The translations under genes were made by a program, and so were the position numbers. Below the pieces are notes generated by a model. That model worked only from the letters and a program-made list of their open reading frames with translations, made no database searches and was not told where the DNA came from. Shown here piece by piece: positions 1-8,263 of a DNA stretch of 34,688 nucleotides (position 1 is its first letter; every line of letters begins with the position of its first letter). The DNA is taken from the NCBI GenBank assembly GCA_944327295.1, contig CALVHF010000016.1, forward strand, positions 1 through 34,688. Reading direction: 5' to 3'. The DNA comes from an uncultured Desulfovibrio sp. Its GTDB lineage: Bacteria; Desulfobacterota; Desulfovibrionia; Desulfovibrionales; Desulfovibrionaceae.

Positions 1-339
1 GGCGAATGCAACGCCATCCTGCTGCCCTACGTCTGCGAATACAACCGTATCTCCAGCCGTCGCCGCTTCGGCCGCATTGCCGAACTCTTAGGTGAACTGA
101 CCAAGGGCAAGACCGCTGACGAAGCTTCCCGCCTCGCCATCAAGGCCATCCGCACCCTGTCCAGCGACGTGGAAATTCCTGCCAACATCCGTGCCTGCGC
201 TGCCAAGTACGGTGTGCCGGTCAGCGAAGACGACATTCCGATCATGACCGCCAATGCCCAGAAGGACGCCTGCGGCCTCACCAACCCCCGCAAGATGACC
301 GACGCTGCCGTCGCCGCCATCTACAAGGCTGCCTTCTAG
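1..339 (+). CDS. Iron-containing alcohol dehydrogenase, C-terminal fragment
   Basis: The first 112 codons in frame 1 are open up to the TAG at 337-339, and the protein begins upstream of the window. The fragment matches the C-terminal helical half of group III iron-dependent alcohol dehydrogenases: NAILLPYVCEYNR is the stretch that normally follows the last metal-binding histidine, and the end has the family pattern of a short helix after a (K/A)DAC-x-x-TNPR segment. These enzymes oxidise or reduce short alcohols and aldehydes with NAD(H) in the cytoplasm, using Fe2+. The metal and cofactor residues lie outside the window, so the substrate (1,3-propanediol, ethanol, threonine or other) cannot be set. 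A strong terminator follows, so this is the last gene of its unit. Confidence 0.88.
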   Translation, partial: GECNAILLPYVCEYNRISSRRRFGRIAELLGELTKGKTADEASRLAIKAIRTLSSDVEIPANIRACAAKYGVPVSEDDIPIMTANAQKDACGLTNPRKMTDAAVAAIYKAAF

Positions 340-665
340 GTCCAGATTCCAGACAGCTGACTGAATTCTTCAGCTCGAGACCCCGGGCGGAAAGGACTCG
401 CGTGCTTGTTGCGCGTCCCTTTCCGCCCTTTCCTTTTTTCTGCCTGCCCGCCTGTCTGCCCAGTTCCTGCCCGGTGCGCGGCCCTGCACCACCTTCTCCC
501 TTGTCTTTCCTGCGGCAAAAGTTTAGTTGGGTAGGTATGCTGCCCGTGTCCCCGGACAGGGATTCGGCTGCCTTTCGCCCTGGCCCCGGCCCCGCTCCTG
601 TGTCTGCCTGTCCGGCAGATCCGTCAGGAACGTCTCCCTCACCCTTATAGTGTCCAGGATTTGCC
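340..665. other. Intergenic region, dehydrogenase to mog
   Basis: 326 bases without a credible gene. They hold the terminator at 385-440 and the ribosome binding site AGGAT at 656-660 for the next gene. A TATAGT hexamer at 646-651 resembles a -10 box but lies too close to the start codon and lacks a matching -35, so I do not call a promoter. The short open frames here have no family resemblance. Confidence 0.6.
385..440 (+). terminator. Rho-independent terminator after the alcohol dehydrogenase
   Basis: GGGCGGAAAGG starting at 385 pairs with CCTTTCCGCCC ending at 428. The stem can be extended imperfectly inwards towards the CGCG/GCGC bases, and the run TTTCCTTTTTT follows. The stem, loop and T-run are arranged as in an intrinsic terminator 46 bases after the stop codon. 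Confidence 0.9.
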
Positions 666-1466
666 ATGTTGACCATCAGTCTGCTCGCCTGTGCCGCAGG
701 ATCCACGCTTCCTCTGGCCATTGCCGCCCCCTACGGCTGCGCGGCCCATCTCCTTGTTCCCCAGCGTCCCGGCGCCTGCCCGCCCAGTGCCCTACCGCAC
801 CTGCCCGTGGGCACCTGTCTCAACGACAGCACGGGCAAGACCTATCTCAAGGTGACGGGACACGTCTTCCTGCCGGCCCGCAGCGGCATACACACCCTCT
901 CCTGCCCGCTGCTCACGGCCTGCATGGATCTGCCCGTGGGCGAAATCACCCTCATTCCCTCCAGGCAGGGCATATCCCTGGCCTGGATCACGCTCTCGGA
1001 CAGGGGCAGCCTGGGACTCAGGGAGGATCGCAGCGGTCCGGCTCTGGCCGCCAGGGTGCGCAGCCACATGGATGTGGAACACGCCCAGGGCTTCCTTCTG
1101 CCGGACGACGAATGCAGACTCAGGGCCCTGCTCACCCATCTGGCCCTCATTGACGGCTTCGATCTCATCCTGACCACGGGCGGCACAGGGGTCGCACCCA
1201 GCGACATCACGCCCCAGGCCACCAGAAAGGTCCTCGACTACGAGCTGCCGGGCTTTGTGCAGGCCATGATGCAGGCCAGCCTGCAAAAGACGCCCAAGGC
1301 CTCCATCAGCCGCTCCTGCGCAGGCGTGCTCCACCACAGTCTCATCGTGAACCTGCCGGGCAGCACCAAGGCTGTTCTTGAAAACCTGGACGCCATCCTG
1401 CCGGCCCTCACCCATGCCCTGGACAAGCTGCACGGGGATCAGAGCGACTGTGCCGAAGAGGAGTAG
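666..1466 (+). CDS. mog: Molybdopterin adenylyltransferase (Mog/MoaB family) with N-terminal extra domain
   Basis: 266 aa. The C-terminal part (about residues 105-260) is a MoaB/Mog fold: TLSDRGS at its first strand, TTGGTGVAPSDITPQAT as the conserved molybdopterin-binding loop, and NLPGSTKAV near the end. Mog adenylylates molybdopterin before molybdenum is inserted, in the cytoplasm. Residues 1-100 form a separate part that does not belong to the Mog fold; it has the look of a MOSC-type beta domain (VTGHVFLPARSG, LPVGEITLIPSR), but this is only an impression. The ATG has AGGAT five bases upstream. It stands between a terminator on the left and a promoter on the right, so it is probably a single-gene unit. 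It could equally be named moaB. Confidence 0.85.
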   Translation: MLTISLLACAAGSTLPLAIAAPYGCAAHLLVPQRPGACPPSALPHLPVGTCLNDSTGKTYLKVTGHVFLPARSGIHTLSCPLLTACMDLPVGEITLIPSRQGISLAWITLSDRGSLGLREDRSGPALAARVRSHMDVEHAQGFLLPDDECRLRALLTHLALIDGFDLILTTGGTGVAPSDITPQATRKVLDYELPGFVQAMMQASLQKTPKASISRSCAGVLHHSLIVNLPGSTKAVLENLDAILPALTHALDKLHGDQSDCAEEE

Positions 1467-1825
1467 TCCTGCGCAGGCGCGTTCTGAAGGGCCTGACAAA
1501 ACAGGTTCAAAGCCAAAAAAAACTTGACGGCTGCTTTCAAGTTCGCAAGAATAGTTCCTCTTTCTTGACAGGGGGCCAGTGGACTGCCTTTTGTTCCACT
1601 CGCTCCGCGTCCCGTGCGTCCTGTGCAGGCCGCACTGTCTTGTGCCTGCCGCCAGGGCGGGCCTGACAGAGGCGTCCGTCCAGGCACACGGAAACGATTC
1701 CTTGTTCTCAGGACATGAGGACTCCTGCAAGCCCGCAGTCCTGCCAGCGCCCAAGTCGTACCAGCTTTCAAGGAGGCGGCACACAGGCCCCAAAAAAACG
1801 GGAGTTCTGTCCAGGCCGTGTATTT
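1467..1825. other. Intergenic region with long structured leader of the sulfhydrylase gene
   Basis: 359 bases without a gene. A promoter candidate lies at 1524-1552, leaving about 265 bases of transcribed leader. Inverted repeats in it: AGTGGA 1578-1583 with TCCACT 1595-1600; GCAGGC 1625-1630 with GCCTGC 1644-1649; AGGACT 1718-1723 with AGTCCT 1737-1742. A perfect AGGAGG at 1771-1776 is not followed by a start codon at normal distance. No known SAM or SAH riboswitch consensus was recognised. Confidence 0.5.
1524..1552 (+). promoter_or_regulatory. Sigma-70 type promoter candidate for the sulfhydrylase gene
   Basis: TTGACG (1524-1529, five of six to consensus), a 17-base spacer and AAGAAT (1547-1552, four of six). 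Transcription would start near 1559. It lies in an AT-richer patch than the surroundings. Confidence 0.45.
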
Positions 1826-3091
1826 ATGAAGATTGAATCCCAATGCATCCACGGAGGCTATACCCCCTCCAACGGCGAGCCCTCGGCCCTGCCCATCTAT
1901 CAGTCCACAACCTTCCGCTATACCTCCACGGATGAAGTGGCCAAACTCTTTGATCTGGAAGCTCCGGGCTTTTTCTATTCCCGTCTGGCCAATCCCACCG
2001 TTGATGCCGTCGAGCGCAAGATAGCCGCCCTGGAAGGCGGCGTGGCGGCTCTGGCCACCTCCTCCGGCCAGGCTGCGGTCTTCACCACCGTGGTCACCAT
2101 AGCGAAGGCCGGCGATCACATCATTGCCAGCTCGTCGATTTACGGCGGCACCTTCAACCTGCTTGGCACCTCCCTCAAGCGCCTTGGCATAGACATCACC
2201 TTTGTCAATCAGAGAGACAGCGACGAGGAGCTGGAAAAGGCCTTTCGTCCCAACACGAAGCTTGTCCTTGGCGAAACCCTGGCCAACCCGGCCCTGACTG
2301 TCTTCGACATCGAGCGCTTTGCCAGGCTTGCCCACAGGCACAATGTGCCCCTGGTGGTGGACAATACCTTTGCCACGCCCGTCCTGTGCCGGCCCTTCGA
2401 GTTCGGTGCCGACATCGTGGTGCACTCCACCACCAAGTACATGGACGGCCATGCCATACAGCTTGGCGGCGTCATTGTGGACAGCGGCAACTTCGACTGG
2501 AGCTGCGGCAACTTCCCCGAGTTCACGGAGCCGGACGAAAGCTACCACGGCACCATCTACACAAAGGCCTTTGGCCGCCAGGCCTTCATTGTCAAGGCCA
2601 GGGCCCAGGTCATCCGCGACTTTGGCTGCCTGCAGACAGCCCAGGGCGCCTTCTATCTCGATCTTGGCCTGCAGAGCCTGCCCGTGCGCATGGCCGCGCA
2701 CTGCCGCAATGCCGAACAGGTCGCAGCCTTCCTGGAAGGCCACGAAAAGGTCGCGCACGTGCTCTATCCGGGCCTGCCCTCAAGCCCCGATCACGCCCTG
2801 GCGCAGAAGTACCTGCCCAAGGGCACGGCCGGTGTCATTTCCTTCACTCTCAAGGGCGGCCGCGATGCCGGAGCCCGCTTCATCGACGCTCTGAAGATGA
2901 TCATGCTCGAGGTGCACGTGGCGGATATCCGCACCTGCGTCCTGCATCCTGCATCGTCCACCCACCGCCAGCTGAGCGACAGCCAGCTTGTGGAATGCGG
3001 CATTGAACCCGGCATGGTCCGCCTTTCCGTTGGTCTCGAGAACGTCCAGGACATCATGGACGATCTTGCCCAGGCTCTGGACAGGGCCTAA
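1826..3091 (+). CDS. metY: O-acetylhomoserine sulfhydrylase (Cys/Met metabolism PLP enzyme)
   Basis: 421 aa. It belongs to the Cys/Met metabolism gamma-family of PLP enzymes, which use O-acetylhomoserine and sulfide (or methanethiol) to make homocysteine or methionine in the cytoplasm. Visible signatures: TSSGQAAVFTTVV near residue 75, VVDNTFATPVLCRPFEFGAD, and HSTTKYMDGH with Lys204 as the PLP Schiff-base lysine. The insertion NFPEFTEPDESYHG is typical of sulfhydrylases rather than cystathionine synthases, and the length fits. The ATG at 1826 is chosen because homology begins at IESQCIHGGYTPS; the frame is open further upstream but that part has no family character. No good ribosome binding site lies just upstream. 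Direct sulfhydrylation would suit a sulfide-producing organism (inference). Confidence 0.93.
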   Translation: MKIESQCIHGGYTPSNGEPSALPIYQSTTFRYTSTDEVAKLFDLEAPGFFYSRLANPTVDAVERKIAALEGGVAALATSSGQAAVFTTVVTIAKAGDHIIASSSIYGGTFNLLGTSLKRLGIDITFVNQRDSDEELEKAFRPNTKLVLGETLANPALTVFDIERFARLAHRHNVPLVVDNTFATPVLCRPFEFGADIVVHSTTKYMDGHAIQLGGVIVDSGNFDWSCGNFPEFTEPDESYHGTIYTKAFGRQAFIVKARAQVIRDFGCLQTAQGAFYLDLGLQSLPVRMAAHCRNAEQVAAFLEGHEKVAHVLYPGLPSSPDHALAQKYLPKGTAGVISFTLKGGRDAGARFIDALKMIMLEVHVADIRTCVLHPASSTHRQLSDSQLVECGIEPGMVRLSVGLENVQDIMDDLAQALDRA

Positions 3092-3111
3092 TCCTTCACC
3101 GCCCGCGACTC

Positions 3112-3132
3112 AGGGCCTTTTTTGCCGGCCCT
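3112..3132 (+). repeat. Short inverted repeat between metY and fabF-like genes
   Basis: AGGGCC (3112-3117) and GGCCCT (3127-3132) form a perfect 6-bp stem with a T-rich 9-base loop. There is no T-run after it, so it is not a convincing terminator; it may mark the mRNA junction between the two genes. Confidence 0.35.
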
Positions 3133-3146
3133 TCGTTGACTTTTCC

Positions 3147-4397
3147 ATGCAAGAGAGCTCACTGGTCATCACAGGAATGGGAGCCGTCACTCCCATTGGT
3201 ATAGGGACAGACACCTACTGGAACAATCTTGTTTCCGGCGTCTGCGGCATTGACGCCATTACCCGCTTTCCCACTGACACGCTTCCTGTCCGCATTGCGG
3301 CCCAGGTCCGGGGCTTTGATGCCGACGCACTCATTCCCCGCACGCTTGAGCGCAACATGGCCCTGTTTGCGCAGTACGGCTTTGTGGCGGCCCAGGAGGC
3401 CCTGAAGGACGCGGATCTTGTCTCGGTTACGGATCCGCAGCGCATAGGCATTGTCATGGGCACGGCCATGGACGGCATGAGCACCCTGGCAGCCACGCAG
3501 GCCGAACTCTCCACAGGTTCCCTGCACAAGGTGGGGCCGAGACTTGTGCCCATGATCCTTGGCAACATGACGGCCGGCCTTTTGGCCATAGCCTGCGGTT
3601 TTCACGGCCCGAGCATCACGGTCAACACGGCCTGCTCCTCGGGCGGCGATGCCATCATGACGGCGGCCATGCTGCTCTTGAGCGGCGAGGCGGACTGCAT
3701 CCTGGTGGTGGGCGGCGAATCCATTCTCTCGCCTGTCCTCATCTCGAGCCTTGCCGCAGCCAAGGCCCTTTCCAGAAACAACGAGGATCCGGCCCATGCC
3801 TCCAGGCCCTTCGACAGGGATCGCGACGGCTTTGTCATCGGCGAGGGCGGCGGCGCCCTGGTGCTGGAAACGGCACGCCATGCCGAAGAGCGCGGCATCA
3901 CCTCCTATGCCACCCTGGCAGGCTATGCCAACACCCAGGATGGCTACCACATCACCTCGCCCGATCCGCACGGCGCCGGTGCTGCCAGGTGCATGCAGCT
4001 CGCCCTGCAAAAGGCAGGCCTTTCCCCTGCGGACATTCACTATCTCAATGCCCACGGCACCTCCACGCCCATGGGGGACAAGGTGGAGACCCTGGCCATA
4101 CACGCCGTCTTTGGCACAGGATCCAGGGCGCCGCTCGTGAGCTCCACCAAGGGCGCCACAGGGCACATGATGGGGGCCGGCGGCATCACGGAAATCATCG
4201 CCTGCATCAAGGCCCTGCAGACAGGAACACTGCCCCCGACGCTCAACTACGAGACCCCGGATCCTGACTGCGATCTGAACATCATAGCCAACACCGCCTG
4301 CCAGGCCGACATCCGGGCAGCCATGTCCAATTCCCTGGGCTTTGGCGGTCAAAACTCCAGCATCATTCTCACACGGGATACGGCCAACAGGAGGTAG
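3147..4397 (+). CDS. Beta-ketoacyl-ACP synthase II (FabF-like)
   Basis: 416 aa, the usual FabF length. It condenses an acyl thioester with malonyl-ACP in fatty acid or polyketide-like synthesis. The active-site triad is complete: Cys163 in NTACSSGG, His303 in LNAHGTSTPMGD and His340 in STKGATGHMMGAGG; the C-terminal NSLGFGGQNSS is also canonical. The ATG at 3147 starts the conserved SLVITGMGAVTPIG strand; the frame runs upstream into the previous gene without family similarity, and the ribosome binding site is poor. No fabD, fabG or acyl carrier protein gene is adjacent, so it may be a specialised second copy rather than the housekeeping enzyme (inference). The next gene starts 3 bases after its stop. 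Confidence 0.92.
   Translation: MQESSLVITGMGAVTPIGIGTDTYWNNLVSGVCGIDAITRFPTDTLPVRIAAQVRGFDADALIPRTLERNMALFAQYGFVAAQEALKDADLVSVTDPQRIGIVMGTAMDGMSTLAATQAELSTGSLHKVGPRLVPMILGNMTAGLLAIACGFHGPSITVNTACSSGGDAIMTAAMLLLSGEADCILVVGGESILSPVLISSLAAAKALSRNNEDPAHASRPFDRDRDGFVIGEGGGALVLETARHAEERGITSYATLAGYANTQDGYHITSPDPHGAGAARCMQLALQKAGLSPADIHYLNAHGTSTPMGDKVETLAIHAVFGTGSRAPLVSSTKGATGHMMGAGGITEIIACIKALQTGTLPPTLNYETPDPDCDLNIIANTACQADIRAAMSNSLGFGGQNSSIILTRDTANRR
4389..4394 (+). promoter_or_regulatory. Ribosome binding site setting a TTG start
   Basis: A perfect AGGAGG overlaps the end of the fabF-like gene and sits 6 bases before TTG at 4401. The next in-frame ATG (4419) is 24 bases away, too far, so TTG is the better start of the acyl-CoA ligase. 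Confidence 0.7.
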
Positions 4398-4400
4398 TCC

Positions 4401-6044
4401 TTGCAGCCTACGCAGCCCATGCAGCACTCATACGACGTCCAGGCCTTCAGGCAGACCTTTGAACACCAGTTCCTCTGGATACATGGTTTTCAGCGCAACG
4501 TCCTGCGCAAGGCCGACAAGCCGGCGCTCTACTGCCCCCTGACAGGCAGGATGTGGACGTACCGGACCCTGAACGAGGACGCCAACCGCCTGGCGCATGC
4601 CCTGCACAGCGCAGGTGTCGGCCAGGGGGACGTCATCATGTACGCCCTTCTGAACTCGGCCGAATTTGTCTTTTCCTACCTTGCTGCGCACAAGCTGCGA
4701 GCCGTGGGCGCTCCGCTCAACTACCGCCTCTCTGCCGGCGAGCTCGCCCTGCTCATCGACGACTCGAAGCCCAAGGCCTTCATCTATGACGCAAGCTTTG
4801 CCAGTCTCATCGACGAGGCCCTGCGTCTTGTGACCCACAGGCCGCCCGTCGTCATCATGGCAGACCTCGAGAACACGGCCGTACCACCCGCAGGCGTGCA
4901 GGCCTTCAGGGACGTGGTGCAGGGCCAGCCCGTGCACGATCTGCCCCTGCCCGGGACAGCCACCATCTTTGACGAAACGACGCGCTTTTTCACCTCCGGC
5001 ACAACCAACCTGCCCAAGGCCGTGCCCATCAACGATCTCAACGAGACCCTGTCGGCTCACGACGTGCTCATGCACTTTCCGCTCAGTGCCGGGGACGTGA
5101 CCATGAACCTCACCCCCTGGTTCCACAGGGGCGGGCTCCATGCCGGCGGCCCGACACCGGTGCTCTACTGCGGCGGCAGCATGGTCATCCTCAGGGACTT
5201 TACCCCCAGGCTGGCCGTGCAGTACATAAGCCGCTACCGCATCACCTACCTCATCGGCGTGCCTACGGTGCTCAACATGATAGCCAGGCTGCAGGAAAGC
5301 TCGCCCACGGACATGTCCGCCCTGCGCGGCATCGTGCTCATGGGCTCGCCCCTGGACAGCGAGCCCTGCCAGCGCTTCATGCAGCTTCTGACCCCGCACA
5401 TCAACAATGGCTACGGGACAACGGAGACCTTCTGGAACACCTTCCTGCGTCCTTCCGACCTGCCCGAGCACGCGGGCTCGGCCGGCGGCCCCTGTACGGA
5501 CGACGATGTGCGCGTGGTGCGCCTCATTGAAGACGGAGTGGCCGATCCCTCGGACACGGTCCCCATGGACGGCGCAACCGTTGGCGAGGTGGCCATCTTG
5601 AGCATAGCCAAGTCCACCTGCTGCTACTACAACAACGAGGAGCTCACCAGGAAGAAGTTCCGCAACGGCTGGCTCTATACGGGCGATCTGGCCACATGGA
5701 ACGAGCACGGCTACGTGACCATCGTGGGCCGCAAAGACGACATGATCGTCTCTGCCGGGGAGAACATCTACCCGACCCAGGTCGAAGCCATCCTCAACGA
5801 GCACCCCAAGGTGCAGGAAAGCCTTGTGCTGGGCATCCCCGATCAGAAGCGCGGACAGATTGTGGTGGCCCTCATCAAGGCCTCGGATCCCGGTCTCAAC
5901 GAGCGCGAGCTCAAGCAGTACTGCCTCGACCACCCCATGCTCTCCCCCTACAAGAGACCGCGCCTCTACAAGTTCGTGGACGAGCTGCCGCACAATGCCA
6001 CGGGCAAGCTCATCCACAAGATGCCCGACAATATCACCTTCTAA
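4401..6044 (+). CDS. AMP-dependent acyl-CoA synthetase / ligase
   Basis: 547 aa from the TTG. It is an ANL-superfamily adenylating enzyme that activates a carboxylic acid with ATP and transfers it to CoA or another thiol. Motifs in order: FFTSGTTNLPKAVPI (from about residue 196; the usual Gly after TSGTT is Asn and the closing Gly is Ala), GYGTTETFWNT, YTGDLATWNEHGY, GRKDDMIVSAGENIYP, and NATGKLIHK with catalytic Lys536. Both halves are complete. Substrate unknown; medium- or long-chain acid is a guess from general similarity. Only 3 bases separate it from the ketoacyl synthase, so the two are co-transcribed and may supply or extend one acyl chain (inference). A strong terminator follows. Confidence 0.88.
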   Translation: MQPTQPMQHSYDVQAFRQTFEHQFLWIHGFQRNVLRKADKPALYCPLTGRMWTYRTLNEDANRLAHALHSAGVGQGDVIMYALLNSAEFVFSYLAAHKLRAVGAPLNYRLSAGELALLIDDSKPKAFIYDASFASLIDEALRLVTHRPPVVIMADLENTAVPPAGVQAFRDVVQGQPVHDLPLPGTATIFDETTRFFTSGTTNLPKAVPINDLNETLSAHDVLMHFPLSAGDVTMNLTPWFHRGGLHAGGPTPVLYCGGSMVILRDFTPRLAVQYISRYRITYLIGVPTVLNMIARLQESSPTDMSALRGIVLMGSPLDSEPCQRFMQLLTPHINNGYGTTETFWNTFLRPSDLPEHAGSAGGPCTDDDVRVVRLIEDGVADPSDTVPMDGATVGEVAILSIAKSTCCYYNNEELTRKKFRNGWLYTGDLATWNEHGYVTIVGRKDDMIVSAGENIYPTQVEAILNEHPKVQESLVLGIPDQKRGQIVVALIKASDPGLNERELKQYCLDHPMLSPYKRPRLYKFVDELPHNATGKLIHKMPDNITF

Positions 6045-6145
6045 CTAACGAGATCGACCTGAACGGCCCGGACGTTTCGGCCAGTTCAGGCTGTTCGGAT
6101 CCTTGCGGCGCCATACGGATCCATGTGGCTCACTCGACTATTCCC

Positions 6146-6183
6146 CCTCCCTGCACGCACTGTCATGCAGGGAGGATTTTTCT
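6146..6183 (+). terminator. Rho-independent terminator after the acyl-CoA ligase
   Basis: CCTCCCTGCA (6146-6155) pairs perfectly over 10 bp with TGCAGGGAGG (6166-6175) around a 10-base loop, followed by ATTTTTCTT. This separates the metabolic genes from the secretion operon. Confidence 0.93.
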
Positions 6184-6280
6184 TATGCCCCGGGCCCCTG
6201 CCTCTCGCCGGCAGGGCAGGCCCCTCCGCCATGCATTTGTTTCCTTTGTGTTTTCATGGTGTTTGCTCAAAAAAGGGGGT

Positions 6281-6286
6281 ATAATC
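6281..6286 (+). promoter_or_regulatory. Perfect -10 box of the T6SS operon promoter
   Basis: TATAAT matches the consensus exactly and follows an A-run and G-run. The -35 position 16-18 bases upstream (TGGTGT and neighbours) is poor, and there is no extended -10 TGN. A sigma-54 pattern was looked for and not found. A weak -35 with a perfect -10 suggests a need for an activator (inference). Confidence 0.5.
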
Positions 6287-6300
6287 GGATTCAGGACGAA

Positions 6301-6312
6301 CCGGTGCACCGG
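6301..6312. promoter_or_regulatory. 12-base perfect palindrome, operator candidate
   Basis: CCGGTGCACCGG reads the same on both strands and lies 15 bases after the -10 box, around +9 from the expected transcription start. A repressor bound there would block the promoter. It would also fold as part of the mRNA 5' end. Confidence 0.4.
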
Positions 6313-6325
6313 GCGTCTCTTCCCC

Positions 6326-6352
6326 GAGCCAAAGCGGCACGCTTTTCGGCTC
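6326..6352 (+). repeat. Strong hairpin in the 5' leader of the T6SS operon
   Basis: GAGCCAAAGCG (6326-6336) pairs with CGCTTT (6340-6345) and GGCTC (6348-6352). That gives 11 base pairs with a two-base bulge and a GCA loop. No long T-run follows, so it is more likely an mRNA-stability or protein-binding element than a terminator. Confidence 0.5.
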
Positions 6353-6523
6353 GAAGAGCCTGCCTCGGAGCATCCTGCCCTCAAGGCTCTCCCCCCTGGA
6401 GCCTGAAGGACAGAGGCTTTTGGACAGCCGAAACTGCCTTTCGAAGCCCGCTCGACAGCTCCAACCCGACAACGCGATGCAGCATGCTGCCCCCTTTTTC
6501 CGGCACAAGGGAAGGCCGACTCT

Positions 6524-8263
6524 ATGAAAAACTATTACGCCACAGAACTGGAATATCTGCGCGAACTCGGTGCGGAATACGCAAGGGAGCATCCGGCCAT
6601 AGCGCCCCTGCTGGCCACCCGGAGCACGGACCCGGATGTCGAGCGCCTGCTTGAGGGCACAGCCTTTTTGTGCGGGCTCATCAACGAGCGCCTGGATCAG
6701 AACTTTCCCGAAATCATCCAGGCCTTTCTGGACATCACGGCCCCGGAGCTGCTCAGGCCCTCTCCTTCGCAGACCCTCGTCCAGTTCCAGCCCATGCCCC
6801 AGGTCCAGGGCGTGCAGACACTGGCCGCAGGCAGTGCGCTGGACAGCATTCCCATTGCCGGAACCACCTGCACCTATACCATACCGCGGCCAATGAACAT
6901 TGTGCCTGTCACCTCTGCCGTCAGCCTGCTGGAAGACAAAAGTCCCGATGCGGCCACCCTGCATCTGCGACTGCACGCGTCGGCACCGCTTGCAGCCTGG
7001 TGGACCGGCAGCCTGCAGCTGCACCTGCATGACGAATTTTCCAGGGCCTGCCAGTGGTTCTATCTGCTGCTCAGAAAATGCACGCAGATCCGTCTTGCGG
7101 CCGAAGGCACGACCCTTTCCCTTCCTCCGGACGCGCTCACACCGGATCTTGCCGTCCCGGATCCTGCAAAAGCCCTTGCGGGCAGCGGATCGGAACAGGC
7201 ATTCTCGCTGGCAGGCTCGCTCAGCTGCGCCTTCCTCAAGAACTATTTCATCCTGCCCGAGCAGTTCCTCTTCCTGCGCCTCGAGGGCGGACGCAGCCTG
7301 AACCGCACGGAAAATGCCCGTCAGCTGGACCTCTTCTTCAGACTGGAAGGCTGCAGGGATTTGCCTGCCCACCTGGCCCAGGATCTTTTGCGCTGCAATG
7401 TGTCCCTGGCCGTCAATCTCTTTGCCCACAGCAGCGATCCCTTCATTCTCAACCAGAACCGCCAGGAATACCGCATAGTGCCCCACAAGGATCCAGACAG
7501 GACCCTGGAGATCTACGCCATACGCCGTGTCACCGGACTCAAGCGCGGCCTGAAGCCCCATGTCTACGAGCCCTACACGCGTTTCAGCTCCTCCCCGCAA
7601 ACGGGCACCTATACGGTCCGCAGGGCACGATCTCCTGTCAACGGGCGCAACGATCACTACATAAGCCTGCTCTATACGGGCACTCAAGGGCCCCAGGCCG
7701 GAGAGACCCTGTCCTCCGAGCTTCTGTGCTTCCAGCACACCCTGCCCCTGCAGCTGCGCGAGGGCGACATCAGCCAGGCCACGGACACCTCGCCTGCCAT
7801 GGCGACCTTCAGCAACATTGTCCCGCCCACGCCGCCCTTTCCTGCTCCGGACAGCTCGGAACAGCAGTGGCGGCTCTTCTCCAGCCTGCATGCCAACATG
7901 CTGCCCCTGGCCAACGCAGCGGCCCTGAAGGAGTTTCTGACGCTCTGGCTGCCGGTCAGGGATCCGGATCCGACCCATGCCACGCTGAACAGGCAGCGGA
8001 TCGAAGCCGTGCAGGGCTTTGAGTGCCACCAGGAGGATCGCCTGTTCAGGGGCCGCCCCTTGCGAGGCCAGCATCTTGTGGTCAGCCTGAACGGAGACTG
8101 CTTTGCCAGGGCCGGCGAGCGCTACCTGTTCGGACTGATTCTCAATGAAGTGCTCTCAAGGTATGCCACCATCAATACCTACACCCGACTGGAAGTGCAG
8201 GACACGCGCACGGGAGAACGCCTGACATGGACACCACGTCTGGGCAGCCGCCGGCTGCTGTGA
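6524..8263 (+). CDS. tssF: T6SS baseplate subunit TssF
   Basis: 579 aa, in the normal range for TssF (ImpG/VasA family). The N-terminus YYATELEYLRELGAEYA and the following INERLDQNFPEIIQAFLD are the family hallmark; the C-terminal QGFECHQEDRLFRGRPLRG and the final beta segment are also present. TssF sits with TssG, TssE and TssK in the cytoplasmic baseplate wedge on which the sheath and inner tube assemble. The ATG has AAGGGAAGG 7 bases upstream. It is the first gene of the long T6SS operon and overlaps tssG by 37 bases. No odd features. Confidence 0.93.
   Translation: MKNYYATELEYLRELGAEYAREHPAIAPLLATRSTDPDVERLLEGTAFLCGLINERLDQNFPEIIQAFLDITAPELLRPSPSQTLVQFQPMPQVQGVQTLAAGSALDSIPIAGTTCTYTIPRPMNIVPVTSAVSLLEDKSPDAATLHLRLHASAPLAAWWTGSLQLHLHDEFSRACQWFYLLLRKCTQIRLAAEGTTLSLPPDALTPDLAVPDPAKALAGSGSEQAFSLAGSLSCAFLKNYFILPEQFLFLRLEGGRSLNRTENARQLDLFFRLEGCRDLPAHLAQDLLRCNVSLAVNLFAHSSDPFILNQNRQEYRIVPHKDPDRTLEIYAIRRVTGLKRGLKPHVYEPYTRFSSSPQTGTYTVRRARSPVNGRNDHYISLLYTGTQGPQAGETLSSELLCFQHTLPLQLREGDISQATDTSPAMATFSNIVPPTPPFPAPDSSEQQWRLFSSLHANMLPLANAAALKEFLTLWLPVRDPDPTHATLNRQRIEAVQGFECHQEDRLFRGRPLRGQHLVVSLNGDCFARAGERYLFGLILNEVLSRYATINTYTRLEVQDTRTGERLTWTPRLGSRRLL

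Larger units (their letters stand above)
6045..6523. other. Intergenic region upstream of the T6SS operon
   Basis: 479 bases with no credible gene. Contents in order: terminator 6146-6183; a 7-bp perfect stem CCCTGCC/GGCAGGG (6196-6216) without a T-run; TATAAT at 6281-6286; the palindrome 6301-6312; a strong hairpin 6326-6352; then a leader ending in AAGGGAAGG (6508-6516), the ribosome binding site of tssF. The roughly 230-base leader is long for a simple promoter. Confidence 0.6.

Noticed and set aside
1553..1825. SAM or SAH riboswitch before metY
   Set aside because: Stems exist, but the conserved core sequences of the known classes could not be found by eye; kept only as a structured leader.
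1715..1825. N-terminal extension of the sulfhydrylase from an upstream ATG
   Set aside because: The extra residues are low-complexity and lie in the structured leader; family similarity begins directly after the ATG at 1826.
6251..6280. Sigma-54 promoter for the T6SS operon
   Set aside because: TGG and TTGC words occur, but the GG and GC are not at the required spacing, and no second match was found in the leader.
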